Below, piece by piece: positions 43,791 to 53,613 of a stretch of DNA of 64,000 bases. The translations under genes were made by a program, and so were the position numbers. The number at the start of each line of letters is the position of its first letter. Positions within the stretch are counted from its first letter, which is position 1. A model generated the notes under the pieces. It was given only the letters and a program-made list of their open reading frames with translations, had not been told where the DNA came from and made no database searches. Origin of the DNA: Cladopsammia gracilis (Eukaryota; Cnidaria; Anthozoa; Scleractinia; Dendrophylliidae); the NCBI GenBank assembly GCA_022457155.1, contig JAJGOT010000013.1:1359001-1423000 (forward strand). Reading direction: 5' to 3'.

Positions 43791-44640
43791 CTTGGGTTAA
43801 GGTGGCTGAGCGCAGTTTCACAGTACCTATGCGTCATTCATTGTCATTTTAAAACCACTAAAGTCTGGGCGCCCAAAATTGGTGAGGCATACGATTAAGC
43901 AACAAGCTATGTATTTTGATATTTTTTTGTTGAGCTTTTAGGGTGTTGCCATGGCAACACGGTGGATTGTAAATCAGCCTGCAATATTTGTTTTCGTTTA
44001 CTTTCAGAAAATCTAGTCGTTAGATTTTGTCCATCATTTGTCTACAGTAAACTCGTAAAAATATTCGCATGTTAACACTAGTCTCATGTAATTTTGACAG
44101 AGGGATCTTCCGTAATTTGTGGTTTAATATGTTTGCGTTTTGTAAAAATCTCCTTTATTAGATTTCAAATTTTTGATGGCAGGTGAGTTCGGCATATTCG
44201 GAAGTATTATTGTGCCAAATTTCGTGAAATTCTAACAAGTGGTTCCGTAGAAATCATCACGTTTCTGAGGAAAGTCGCTAAAACATCCAGTCACATTGCG
44301 CATTCGTTGCATTTGACTGGGTTCTCGATCCAAAGACAAAAACGACCAAAAAGGCAGTGTATTTCTTAAATGGTTCTATAAATTATTTATTGATTCAACA
44401 AACATTTTTACGAACAACAAATTGTTTGATTTTAAGACGAAAAACAACACTTTCGCGATCCTCGCTGAGCAAAATAAAATGACAAATAACAATAACGGTG
44501 TTCACGCGTCCAGCCGTCTTTTCGGGGGTGGAGCGCGGGCTCGTTTCCCGAAGAGCGGCTGGTAGTCGAGCGTACCCATAAGTGTGCTAAACAATTAAAT
44601 TCAATTTTGCATTTTAAATTTTGTGTTTTCTGGCGTAACA
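43791..44640. other. No gene seen
   Basis: AT-rich sequence left of GPCR unit B, with no supported ORF or repeat boundary. Confidence 0.35.
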
Positions 44641-44922
44641 ACTCTTTGTCATGTGTCATCTGCAACAGACGAGTTAATAAATAAGTCTTCTTTAAGTGAA
44701 TGTCTCATGGTATACAGGGTTTTACATAGAGTTTTCTGGATTGGTAAAAATAACTTCGCATATCAATATGTAGAAAAATCCATCTTTAAAAACATTAATT
44801 TCAAACCAAGCTTTTGTTTCCTTTGTTTTGATATTTTAAAAACTAAACCGGCTCAGGCCCAGCTGAAACTGGTTAGGACTTCCCCAATTATAAAGGTGAC
44901 AGCTAAACAAGAATGATTTTCA

Positions 44923-45109
44923 ATAGGCCATTTGTATGATGACGTCATATGACTACAACTACCAGAATCCTCCGTTTTTTGTTTTGTAGTGGAAATTAGG
45001 TCTATTGTTATTTAAACCGCATTGGGATTACAAAATTTAAATAAGAAAGGAAAAACGAAATGTATTCTGGTAGTTGTAGTCAAATGACGCCATCGTGCAA
45101 ATGGCCTAT
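44923..45109. mobile_element. MITE with ~45-bp inverted ends
   Basis: ATAGGCCATTTGTATGATGA (44923) pairs with the complement ending 45109 over about 45 bp, including ACTACAACTACCAGAAT. GPCR unit C (near 46770) continues across the matching site without it. Confidence 0.8.
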
Positions 45110-45419
45110 TTGTCTATCGAATGAAAACTTTCCTGGCTTGCTCTGCCTGATTTTATTTACTATCCATTTAAGTATCAAACTCTAAGTAAAAGCTTTTTTT
45201 ATAACACGATAAAATGCCGACAAGTCAGACTTCATGGTCAAACGTGCATATTAATCATTGTTTTCATTTTAAATGTGTCACATAAATTAGTTCAATATTA
45301 TGACAGGTATTGTCATCAGGGACTGCTCTTATGCGGGTGGTCAATAAATGGTCGGGTTTCTGCGGTGACGGAAAGTGTAAAGAAAGAAAGAGCGATTGCC
45401 GGAGATAACAAAGTCTACC

Positions 45420-46323
45420 ATGTCCGCCAAGTTTTGTGCTAAACAATTTGATGACCAAGTAAAACTTATTCAATTGCAAAAAAGGTTTTATGTTGAGTTT
45501 ATGTATTGGAAACTTTGTCTTTTCTCCGGTTGCAGTGGTTGGAAATCTTCTAGTCATTCGCGCTCTGTGGAAAGCCTCATCGATACCCGCCAATGTAAGA
45601 AAGATGTTCCTGAGTCTCGCTTTCTCTGATCTTGCTGTGGGAATGTTATCGCAGCCAATAACAGCTGTTAACATAGCAGTAATGTTGAAGATGGCATCGA
45701 CTGGAGACTATAACTTTGACTCAATGTGTCTAACAAAAATAAGTGTGCAATATTTTTTCTACCATCTTTTCGGTTGTGCATCGTTTCTAAATATAATCGC
45801 CATTGCAGTTGATAGACTTCTCGCGCTTTTGCTCCATCTTCGATATCAAGAACTTGTCACTTCCAAACGTGTCATCATAGCGTTGGTGTCTTTATGGTTA
45901 ACAAGTGGCGTCGTTGCCTCCACTTATATTTCACTTCAAGAAGGCAACGACATTGTACCTGTGTTTATTTTATTTGTTGGCATTCTCCTGACGACTGCTG
46001 CATATATTCGTATTTACAAAGTTGTACGACATCACCAGAATCAAGCAGTGGAGCAACTCCAACAAAAGAAGTCTGCTTATAATACTTTGTTTATCTACCT
46101 TGTGTTTCTAGCATGTTATCTACCATTTAAAATGTCTGAAATACTGTATATAACTAATAATTTGCAAATTTCATTTTTGATGGCTAGACAAGCTTCATTT
46201 TTCCTGGTTTTTCTAAATTCTTCATTAAACCCTCTCGTTTACTGTTGGCGATATCGAGAAATACGCGACATTGTGAAAAGCACAATAAAGAAATTATTTT
46301 GTATGAACGAGGAGGAGACATAA
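45420..46323 (+). CDS. Class A GPCR, second copy with N-terminal frameshift
   Basis: The conserved N-terminus MSAKFCAKQFDDQVKL starts at 45420, but an extra base in the A-run 45478-45483 puts it out of frame with the rest. The remaining ORF, 45490-46323 (277 aa), starts MLSLCIGNFVFSP, just inside TM1, and keeps GN, LAFSDLAVG, AVDRLLAL, CYLPF and NPLVY plus the MNEEET tail. It could be translated from the ATG at 45490 with almost no extracellular N-terminus, or be a recent pseudogene, or the extra A could be a sequencing error. It is shorter than copy 1 by a deletion in the third intracellular loop (the IQSQIQMQNAQ stretch). Confidence 0.7.
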
Positions 46324-46883
46324 AAAAGATGTGATCTTAAGTTTTTGTACAAACTAATAACAAACATTCATTAGTCTAATAGCTATGGAACGTAAGTTTG
46401 TCTTAAACAGAATTGTAAAATAAAAAGACCTTATCAATACCGCTCAAGTAAAACAAATTTCATATCAATAATGTTATCAGGATTTTAATAAAGGGGCAAT
46501 TTAATCATACACAGGCGACTTTTGATGCGAGCAATCTATGTTGACGGCGTACCCGCTCTGCTCGCATCGCAAATTTTACCAGAGAACAAAATATTTCGTT
46601 GTCGATAGGACGGTATCTAGAAACTTAAAGGAGCAGCTGTCCCGGCTGATGTGTCGTGTTTCCATGAGTGCGGCCAGGAGCTTGCTTTCAGCTTGGTTTA
46701 TTATCTTGAAATAGGAAGAACAAAATCGCCAAATGTGATAAAGAAAAATAAATTATGAACGCGACACCTAAACAAGAATAATTTTAAATTTGTCTTTTTT
46801 AAAAAACTTGACTTTGCCTGATATCAATTAGCTTTGCCTGATATCAATTAGCTCTTACATTAAAGTATGAAACTCTAACTCTA

Positions 46884-46884
<1 letters not shown>

Positions 46885-46950
<66 letters not shown>
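46885..46950. repeat. (TA)n microsatellite
   Basis: About 66 bp of nearly pure TA, about 250 bp upstream of GPCR copy 3. Confidence 0.95.
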
Positions 46951-46954
<4 letters not shown>

Positions 46955-47190
46955 TATATATATTTCACTTATATATTTATTTATGACACGATATAATGCC
47001 AAGAAATTATACTCCATGGTCAAACGTGTATATTAATTATTTTTCTCACTTTCAATATGTCATATTAATGTAAACTGCAGCATATTATGACAAGTATTGT
47101 GATAAGTGACAGCATTAATGCGGGTGGTGAATTCTATGAAGACGATTTTTTTTCTGGAAAGATAGATCGATTGAGATAACAAAGTCTACA

Positions 47191-48302
47191 ATGTCCTCGC
47201 AGTTCTGCGCTAAACAATTGGATGAACAAGTAAAACTTGTTCGATTTCAGGACGATTTTATGTTGACTCAGTGTGTGTTTTAAACTTAGTGCTTTCTCCG
47301 GTGGCAGCTCTTGGAAATCGTCCTGTTATTCGCGCCCTGTGGAAAGCCTCATCGATACCCGCCAATGTGAGAAAGTTGTTTCTGAGTCTCGCTTTCTCTG
47401 ACCTTGCTGTGGGAATGTTTTCGCAACCAATGAGAAGTGTTATCATTCTAGTGATGTTGAAGATGGCATCGACTGGAGACAATAACTTTGACTCGATGTG
47501 TCCAACAGTTTTAAATCTACTGGGATGTAATTTCTTAAGTTTCTTCTCGGTTGTGCTCCGTTTGTGAATGTAATCGCCATTGCAGTCGATAGACTACTGT
47601 CTTCTCGCGCTTTTGCTCCATCTTCGATATCAAGAACTTGTCACTTCAAAACTTGTCATCTTATAGCGATGGTGTCTTTATGGTTAACAAGTGGAGTCGC
47701 TGCCTCCATTTTCATGGGTGTTTCTTGGTGTTGCGGAAGCCATTGTTGGTTAGCTTTTGTGTTGTGGTGTGCGTATTGTTCAGTGTCCTTTGTATCTTTT
47801 GTTTTACGTCATTTGGTGATCACACCATTCGCAACACCAAGAAACTACCATTTTCATGTTACTTCCAGAAGACAATGAAATTGTACTTGCGATTATTTTA
47901 TTTCTCGGTCTTCTCCTGACGACTGCTGCATATATTTATTCGTGTTTATAAAGTTGTACGACATAACCAGAATCCCTGCAATACAAAGCCAAATTCAGAT
48001 GCAAAATGCCCAAGCAGCGGGGTTACTCCGATAAAAGAAGTCTGCCTATAATGCTTTGTTTATCTACCTTGTTTTGCTGGCTTGTTAGACCTTGTTATCT
48101 TCCATTTTGTACGTCTCAAATATCGTGTATAACTAATAGTTTGCGAATTTCGTTTTAGATGACTAGACAAACCTCATTATTCCTGGTTTTTCTAAATTCT
48201 TCATTAAATCCTCTCGTTTATTGCTGGCGATATCGAGAAATGCGCGAAACTGTGAAAAGCACAATGAAGAAAATATTTCGCATGAACGAGGAGGAGACAT
48301 AA
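47191..48302 (+). pseudogene. Class A GPCR, third copy, pseudogene
   Basis: It starts MSSQFCAKQLDEQVKLVRFQ like copy 1. It is then broken by a 2-base insertion near 47270, further shifts near 47520-47570 and 47600, a 134-bp transposon insertion at 47716-47849, further indels near 47930-48080, and a stop (TTTTAGATG) near 48155. The TM7 and tail end (NPLVYCWRYRE; MNEEET) are intact, and the conserved AATAAA follows at 48398. It is closer to copy 1 than to copy 2. Confidence 0.9.
47716..47849. mobile_element. hAT-like MITE, copy 3, inside GPCR pseudogene
   Basis: 134 bp with ends GGGTGTTTCTTGGTGTTGCG and CGCAACACCAAGAAACTACC, flanked by the 8-bp duplication ATTTTCAT (47708-47715 and 47850-47857). 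The intact paralogue at 38635-38645 shows the single ATTTTCAT of the empty site. Confidence 0.9.
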
Positions 48303-48772
48303 GACAAAAAACGAATGCGAACTTGTTTTTTTACAAACTGGTGATAAACATCCCTTAATAGCCATGGCACGTAAGTTTGTCTTAAACAGAATTGTAAAAT
48401 AAAAAGACCTTATCAATACCCCTTAAAAAAAAAACAAAAATGTAGCCAAGCTTTCATATTATTATGTAATTATCAAGATTTCAGTAAAGGAACATTTTAA
48501 TCATACACACACAGGCGATTTTTGATGCGAGCAATTTTATGTTGACAGCACATCCGCTCCGCTCCCATCGCAAATTTTCACCAGAGAACAAAATATTTTG
48601 TTGGCGATAGGACGGTGTCTACAAAGCTAAAGGAACAGTGTCCCGGCTGATGTGTTGTGTTTTCATGAGTGCGGCCAGGAGCTCGCTTTAAGCTTGGTTT
48701 GTTATCTTGAAAAAGCAAGAAAAAAATCGCCGAGAGTGTTGAAAGCAAAGAAATATAAATTAAAGAGGCCCG

Positions 48773-49131
48773 AGACCCGAGACCCGAGACCCGAGACCCG
48801 GGAGAGCGGGAGGTCTCGGGTTCGAACCCGGCCGGACCAACACTCTGGGTCTTAAAATAACTGAGGATGAAGGTGCTTCCTTTGCTATGACATCGGCAAA
48901 TGGTTAGACCTTCACGTGGCTCGGATGACCACGTAGAAATGGCGGTACCGTCTCCCATGGGGACGTAAAAGAACCACTGAGGACGTAACAAACCCTGGCT
49001 GTGACCACACTCAGTAGTCACTTGTTCATGGGTGGGGTGGGTCGGATTGATTGTGAAGCGCATTTGAATATGTATATAGAATTTGCGCTATACAAATGCA
49101 TAAATTTATTTATTATTTATTTATTATTTAT
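48773..49131 (+). mobile_element. tRNA-derived SINE
   Basis: It starts with four CGAGACC units, then a tRNA-like head with box B GGTCTCGGGTTCGAACCCGG at about 48811-48830, a body (AACTGAGGATGAAGGTGC; AAATGGTTAGACCTTCACGT) and a tail of TTTATTATT units. Unit A (near 39525) has the uninterrupted site TTAAAGAGGC..AAGCACAAAAT. I recognise the body as a common coral SINE. Confidence 0.85.
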
Positions 49132-49370
49132 AAGCATAAAATCTTCCCTTTCAAGAAAGAAAAGATCGCCTAAAGAACAGTAACTACCGATGGAACATTT
49201 GAATATTGTTAGGCCTGTAATGAATTTGTTCTATGCTCGAGACAAACTGAACACAGCGTAGCATGGAATTTTTGCGGGTTTTAATTTTGCGGATTGGCGA
49301 TTTTTTTGTGTTCTGCGCCGGGAACAATTTTTTTGCGGTTCAAGATGACTGAAATTTCTATTGGGAACAA

Positions 49371-49732
49371 AGGGCCTGTTTATATGGTCTCGGGTACCCG
49401 AGACAACCCTCCCCCCCCCCCCCCCCCGAGACAACTTTGTCGAGCGTTTATGGTGAGAAATGTTGTCCCTGCTGACCGAGTTAAAAGTTGACCCTACTTA
49501 AATATTCACATCGCTGCGTAAATATTCAAATCTAAATTTGCTGATTTACATTTTACTTCTTAACGCGAATTTGTGTTCTTAAACCTAAAATCTTGGCTTT
49601 TCGTGACACGCAGGACATCGTGAGTTGTCCGGGGTAGGCGAGACAAAGTGTTTATATGAGAAAAAGTTGTCCCGCCTGCCAGGGTTACCCTACCTGCCGA
49701 GGCGAGACAACTCGCCCAACCGAGTTGTCTCG

Positions 49733-49764
<32 letters not shown>

Positions 49765-49894
49765 AGACGAGTTACGATTCTCATGTAAACGGTTGGTTGA
49801 ATTTTTTAAAGAAATAAGTGAAAAGTTAGCTCGCCTAGGGTAACTCGGGGGGGGAGGGTTGTCTCGGGTACCCGAGACCATATAAACAGGCCCT
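49371..49894. mobile_element. MITE with GGCCTGTTTATATGG ends and poly(C)
   Basis: AGGGCCTGTTTATATGGTCT at the left and its complement at the right (to 49894) form ~45-bp inverted ends that include GGGTACCC. The interior repeats GAGACAACTCG motifs and holds C-runs at 49409-49427 and 49733-49763. Unit A near 39772 (GGGAACTAATTCTTGCG) is the empty site. Confidence 0.8.
49733..49763. repeat. 31-base poly(C) tract
   Basis: An uninterrupted run of C bounded by GAGTTGTCTCG and GAGACGAG, near the centre of the element at 49371-49894. Confidence 0.9.
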
Positions 49895-49942
49895 AAATCT
49901 TGCATTTCCTATTCAAGCAGCAGAACATATATCAATTTTTAT

Positions 49943-49990
49943 TACTTGTTGAGTTGAGTTGAGTTGAGTTGAGTTTATTACTTGTTGAGT
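49943..49990. repeat. (GAGTT)n short tandem repeat
   Basis: TTGAGTTGAGTTGAGTTGAG units followed by a duplicated TTACTTGTTGAGTT. Confidence 0.85.
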
Positions 49991-49997
49991 TGAATTA

Positions 49998-50379
49998 CTA
50001 GAGGAGATTTTTCCGGATTTGTGACGAATCCGGAACAATTTGGTACCGGATTTGTTTTGCCGTTTACACGCAGATGGGTGAATCCGAAATAAAAACGTCC
50101 CGGTTTGGTCGCGTGTCCAGAGATTTTGAATCCGAAATCTAAAGTGAATACTTTGTATCCGATTACTGTAAATCCGCAATTGTTCCCATGAATCCGGATA
50201 CTTTTTCGCCTGCTTTGTAACCGTTCCCGCATGAATGTCCTCGGATTTATCGATGTGTGTAAACGGTTGGGAATCCGAATACCCTTTAGTATAAACGCCT
50301 GCGAATCCGAATACCCTAAATTTAATAAATCCGGAAACATTTATGAATCCGGAAAAATCTCCTCTAGTGTAAACGTAGT
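49998..50379. mobile_element. MITE with CTAGAGGAGATTTTTCCGGA ends
   Basis: The end sequence at 49998 pairs exactly with its complement ending 50366. The interior has many AATCCGGA and GAATCCGAAT words in both directions. Unit A (39905-39925) continues from GAGTTACG to CTAAGAGAC without it. Confidence 0.75.
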
Positions 50380-50913
50380 CTAAGAGACATTTCACTGAAT
50401 CGTGACAAATCTAATGACTTAAGGACTGACGCAACAGCAAAATGAAGAAAATGTGTACCCCTGTCCCCCGCCATGCTGAAGAAAAAACTGTTATTACTAT
50501 GCTTCGACCGGTAATAGTCTATTACAAGAATGTAAAATTGTAATTACAAAAAGCAATAATGTCTGAATATGTTATATTTGACTGAAGGAAGTAAATTTTT
50601 GAGTATTATTCTGCTAGAGGTTTTTTCTGCGGGAACTTAATTTTGCGGGTCGAGGGCAATCCGCAAAATCTGCGAAAATTTACACCCCCAAAAATTTCAT
50701 GCTGTAGTACACGGGTAACAACAGTGAAATAGTTCATAGGTATCATTACACAATATCCATGAATTGTCTTTCGCTTGGTTCGCAACAACCTTGTTCCCAG
50801 GGTCTCAGAGACCCTGGGAAAGAGGTTGGGTTTGGAAACATCACCTCATTTAAAAGTAGAGGCAACTCACTTTTTCAGTTTCGTGAAAAGGAAAAGTCAT
50901 AAAAACACGTAAT

Positions 50914-50999
50914 GTTTACTTCTGGCGTTATCGAGATATTCGGGAATTTGTGAAAATAGAGTTGAAGAAAATATTTCGCATGAACGAGGAAGAGACAGT
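50914..50999 (+). pseudogene. GPCR remnant (TM7 end and tail), unit C
   Basis: Reads VYFWRYRDIREFVKIELKK then IFRMNEEET, homologous to 40440-40524 and to the end of the intact receptor. Nothing upstream is recognisable as receptor. Confidence 0.8.
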
Positions 51000-51984
51000 C
51001 TTAAGCAGAATTGGAAAATCAAGAACTTATCAATAAAGCCTGTTAGGACTTCCCCTAACTTTCTTTTCAAATGATTTAAAATTTAATTTTTACTTGCAAT
51101 AGGCCTTGAGGGAAACGTTTTGTTCCATTGTTTGAGGCTCCCAGATAAAGAGCATGAGCGAAAATAAAGTACGCGGCAAAAGAGGGACGAGAGCAGCGAA
51201 GGAACCTGGAAGGGCATGGGATCCACTCCAGTCGGGTCACCGGTGTGGTTAAATGAAATAAATGCAGAGAAGAATAAGTAACTTTTATAGAAAAGTTTGC
51301 GAAAAATCGTATTTGGCTTAAAAAACTTGCGTTTTTGTTTTTGATTGGCTACAGTGGGGTAACTGAAAGGATAAAAAGTGCAAGTCCTCCCCCCCCCCCC
51401 CCCCCCCTTCCTGAAATTCAAAGACGTCCTCAAAGGCGAAGGACAGGCACTAAAATGCTTAGCTAAATGTGATTGTATGTTAAAGTATTAATCAGGAAAC
51501 CGTTTCAAAATATGAAGGGGGAAGCGGAGGGGTAAAAAAGTTTCTTTTCCCACTTATCTCGATTGTTACAGAGAACGTCAGAAAGGGAGCCAAGATGCTT
51601 TGAAGTCGAAAACATGAGGATATCAAATGCCCCACCCGGCAACCCCGGGTTTCGGAAGTCAGCAAATGACCGACTAATCCCCGGGGGAATGGGCACTGCT
51701 GGAATTGACTGAGGCATAAGGTAGAGTCTACCTGCTATAAATGGTTTTCACGTTACGTCACGGCGGCCATGTTGGTGTACAACTACAAAAGAATTTTAAT
51801 GAACTTCCTTTGTTATGTACACCAAAATGGCCGCGATGGCCTTTGTCATTTGAGTTCCACAGGACTGAAGGTCACGTGAGTGAAAACCATCTATAGCTCA
51901 GAGGGAGGTCGGACACCTTATTCAGAATTATATAACGTAATGTCGACACTTTCAATAAATTTTTAAATGTAAAAAAGAAATCTA
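51000..51984. other. End of GPCR unit C, no gene seen
   Basis: Homologous to 40890-41220 and 42030-42150 of unit A. It has a C-run at 51390-51407 absent in length from A. The segment 51670-51715 (GGGGGAATGGGCACTGCTGG) also occurs at 43752, next to the LINE fragment. Confidence 0.5.
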
Positions 51985-52065
51985 AAATCCCCACTTAGGA
52001 TTGAACCTGTGACCTCAGCTAGGCTTAGGCTTACATAGCATACCGTACCACTGTACCGCCTAGCT
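51985..52065 (-). repeat. tRNA-like sequence, probable SINE head
   Basis: On the minus strand CTAGGCGGTACAGTGGTACG is box-A-like and GGTCACAGGTTCAATCC box-B-like. The middle is too long and unpaired for a functional tRNA. Confidence 0.5.
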
Positions 52066-53515
52066 TCTTGGGTTGTTTAGGCCTAAATTTAACTATATAA
52101 ACTGCTAACCCTCACCTCAACTGAAAGCTAACCAGTTACTCCGTAATGTATTCTTATTAAGGTGTCCGACCCCCTTCTGAGCTATAGCATTTAGACTGTT
52201 CCGAGGCATAACTTGGTATAACTTGGGTCAGCTCTTGGACAGGACTTAAATGAAGTGGAATGAAAATCGCTTGTGAATATTTCAGTAGAATTACAATACG
52301 AGCAAACACCAACAGCAAACAGAGTTGTAAATATTCGTAAATCATACCTTTAATACTGTATTTATGGTTCATTCAATAATATTTTTACAGAGAATTTGAT
52401 TGTTATACAGCTTTTTTCAGGAGGAAGAAAAATTCCACGCACGACATAATTTAATTCTTGGGCCGAAATTCCGAGCAGAAAATGGGCTGGTTTTATATGT
52501 ATATTAATGACAATACAGCCTCAAATTAAGCGCGTTTTTGTTTAACTTCACTTCCTTTTTCGCTTAGTCGCCATCTCGATAAATTATAAGTACATTAACC
52601 GATAACTTAATATTTTTCTTTCCATCAGATTATGTCCTCTCTGTTCTTTTAAGTCAATCTTGTATGGAAAACTCCATAATCCTTGAAGAGAGCCCGGGAA
52701 TTGCTGCAATTCTGGACACCTCATGCGACACTCATATATTCCCAGTTATAGTCCGTGCTTTTCCCCTCTCAATTTTGAGTTTTGTGAATCTCAGAACTAA
52801 CCTTGAAAAGTAAAACATTGAGAGGGGAGAGAACATCAGATCTGTCCCAACTAATGTGTCGAGAATTGCCAGCTCTGTGATTCGTTTTCCATATTTGAGG
52901 TGTTCGTAGTCAACTACCGACCACTTGTTTCTTTGGTTGCAGAAGCTCACTGTACGGCGGATCCGACATTGCTCAAAATCTTGTAACGAATATTACAATT
53001 GTCTATATCGTTTTGATTACTGCCTACGTCAGTCGTCGATGTAGTACTATCTTTTCTTTTGAAAAGCTGGTACGCTGGTCTTTGGACGCAGGGCTGCAAA
53101 TTAAATAAGACAACGCTTAGCGTTAAACCAAATTAATTTTAGGAGTTTATAGTTTTAATGAACGTTATCCAAAAGTTAGGGTAAGTTAGTCGTTTCACGT
53201 TACTGTTTGGCAATGCATGTACGGCACAGAAATGAACCAAATGATGGTAATTTCACGTTAGGGCTTCTAAGTATATGCTTAGTGCACTAGTAACCTACTT
53301 TGAATGTGAAAGAGTAAAATGCACATACTTGACCCCTACTTTGTGACCATGGAAACATGTTTATTTCAGAGAAGCCGAAGCTAAGTATGATCTAGACCAC
53401 ACTTAGCAAAAAAAGAGACAAATGAAAGACACGTGCAGTGGCGCAAAACATTGACAATGATTGAGAAGTGATGTTTGAAGCAGCTGCTGTGAACATTTGA
53501 TGACAACTCACTTAC
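52066..53515. other. Region where the KATNIP 3' end should lie
   Basis: The donor of KATNIP exon K9 at 53515 shows that at least one more exon follows on the minus strand, but I could not identify it. The minus ORF 52732-52950 has acceptor-like CGTACAG before it and no similarity I recognise. Part of it pairs with itself (CTCTCAATTTTGAG / CTCTCAATGTTTTAC), as in a repeat. Confidence 0.4.
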
Positions 53516-53613
53516 CAGGATCTGCTGTTTTTCCTGCGGATTTTGGATCGTTGTAATGAGATACGATTCTCTTGTCGTTTGTCAGCTGAATATCCTGTTC
53601 ATCTCCTTTGTTG
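53516..53613 (-). CDS. KATNIP exon K9
   Basis: 98 bp after TTTTTTATAG, before GTAAGTGAG. It encodes NKGDEQDIQLTNDKRIVSHY and a short polar tail ending KTADP. The DEQDIQ motif matches the acidic segment near the KATNIP C-terminus. It ends in phase 1, so another exon follows. Confidence 0.75.

Noticed and set aside
43630..43821. Start of a separate gene on the minus strand
   Set aside because: Its second half is the LINE fragment in another frame; the first part (IPAVPIPPGIS) is a repeat also found at 51680-51715.
51985..52065. Functional tRNA gene
   Set aside because: Only A- and B-box-like pieces are present; no complete cloverleaf.
52732..52950. Minus-strand ORF as the KATNIP last exon
   Set aside because: It has an acceptor-like CAG and compatible phase, but the peptide shows no likeness to the KATNIP end and includes a self-complementary segment; too weak to annotate.
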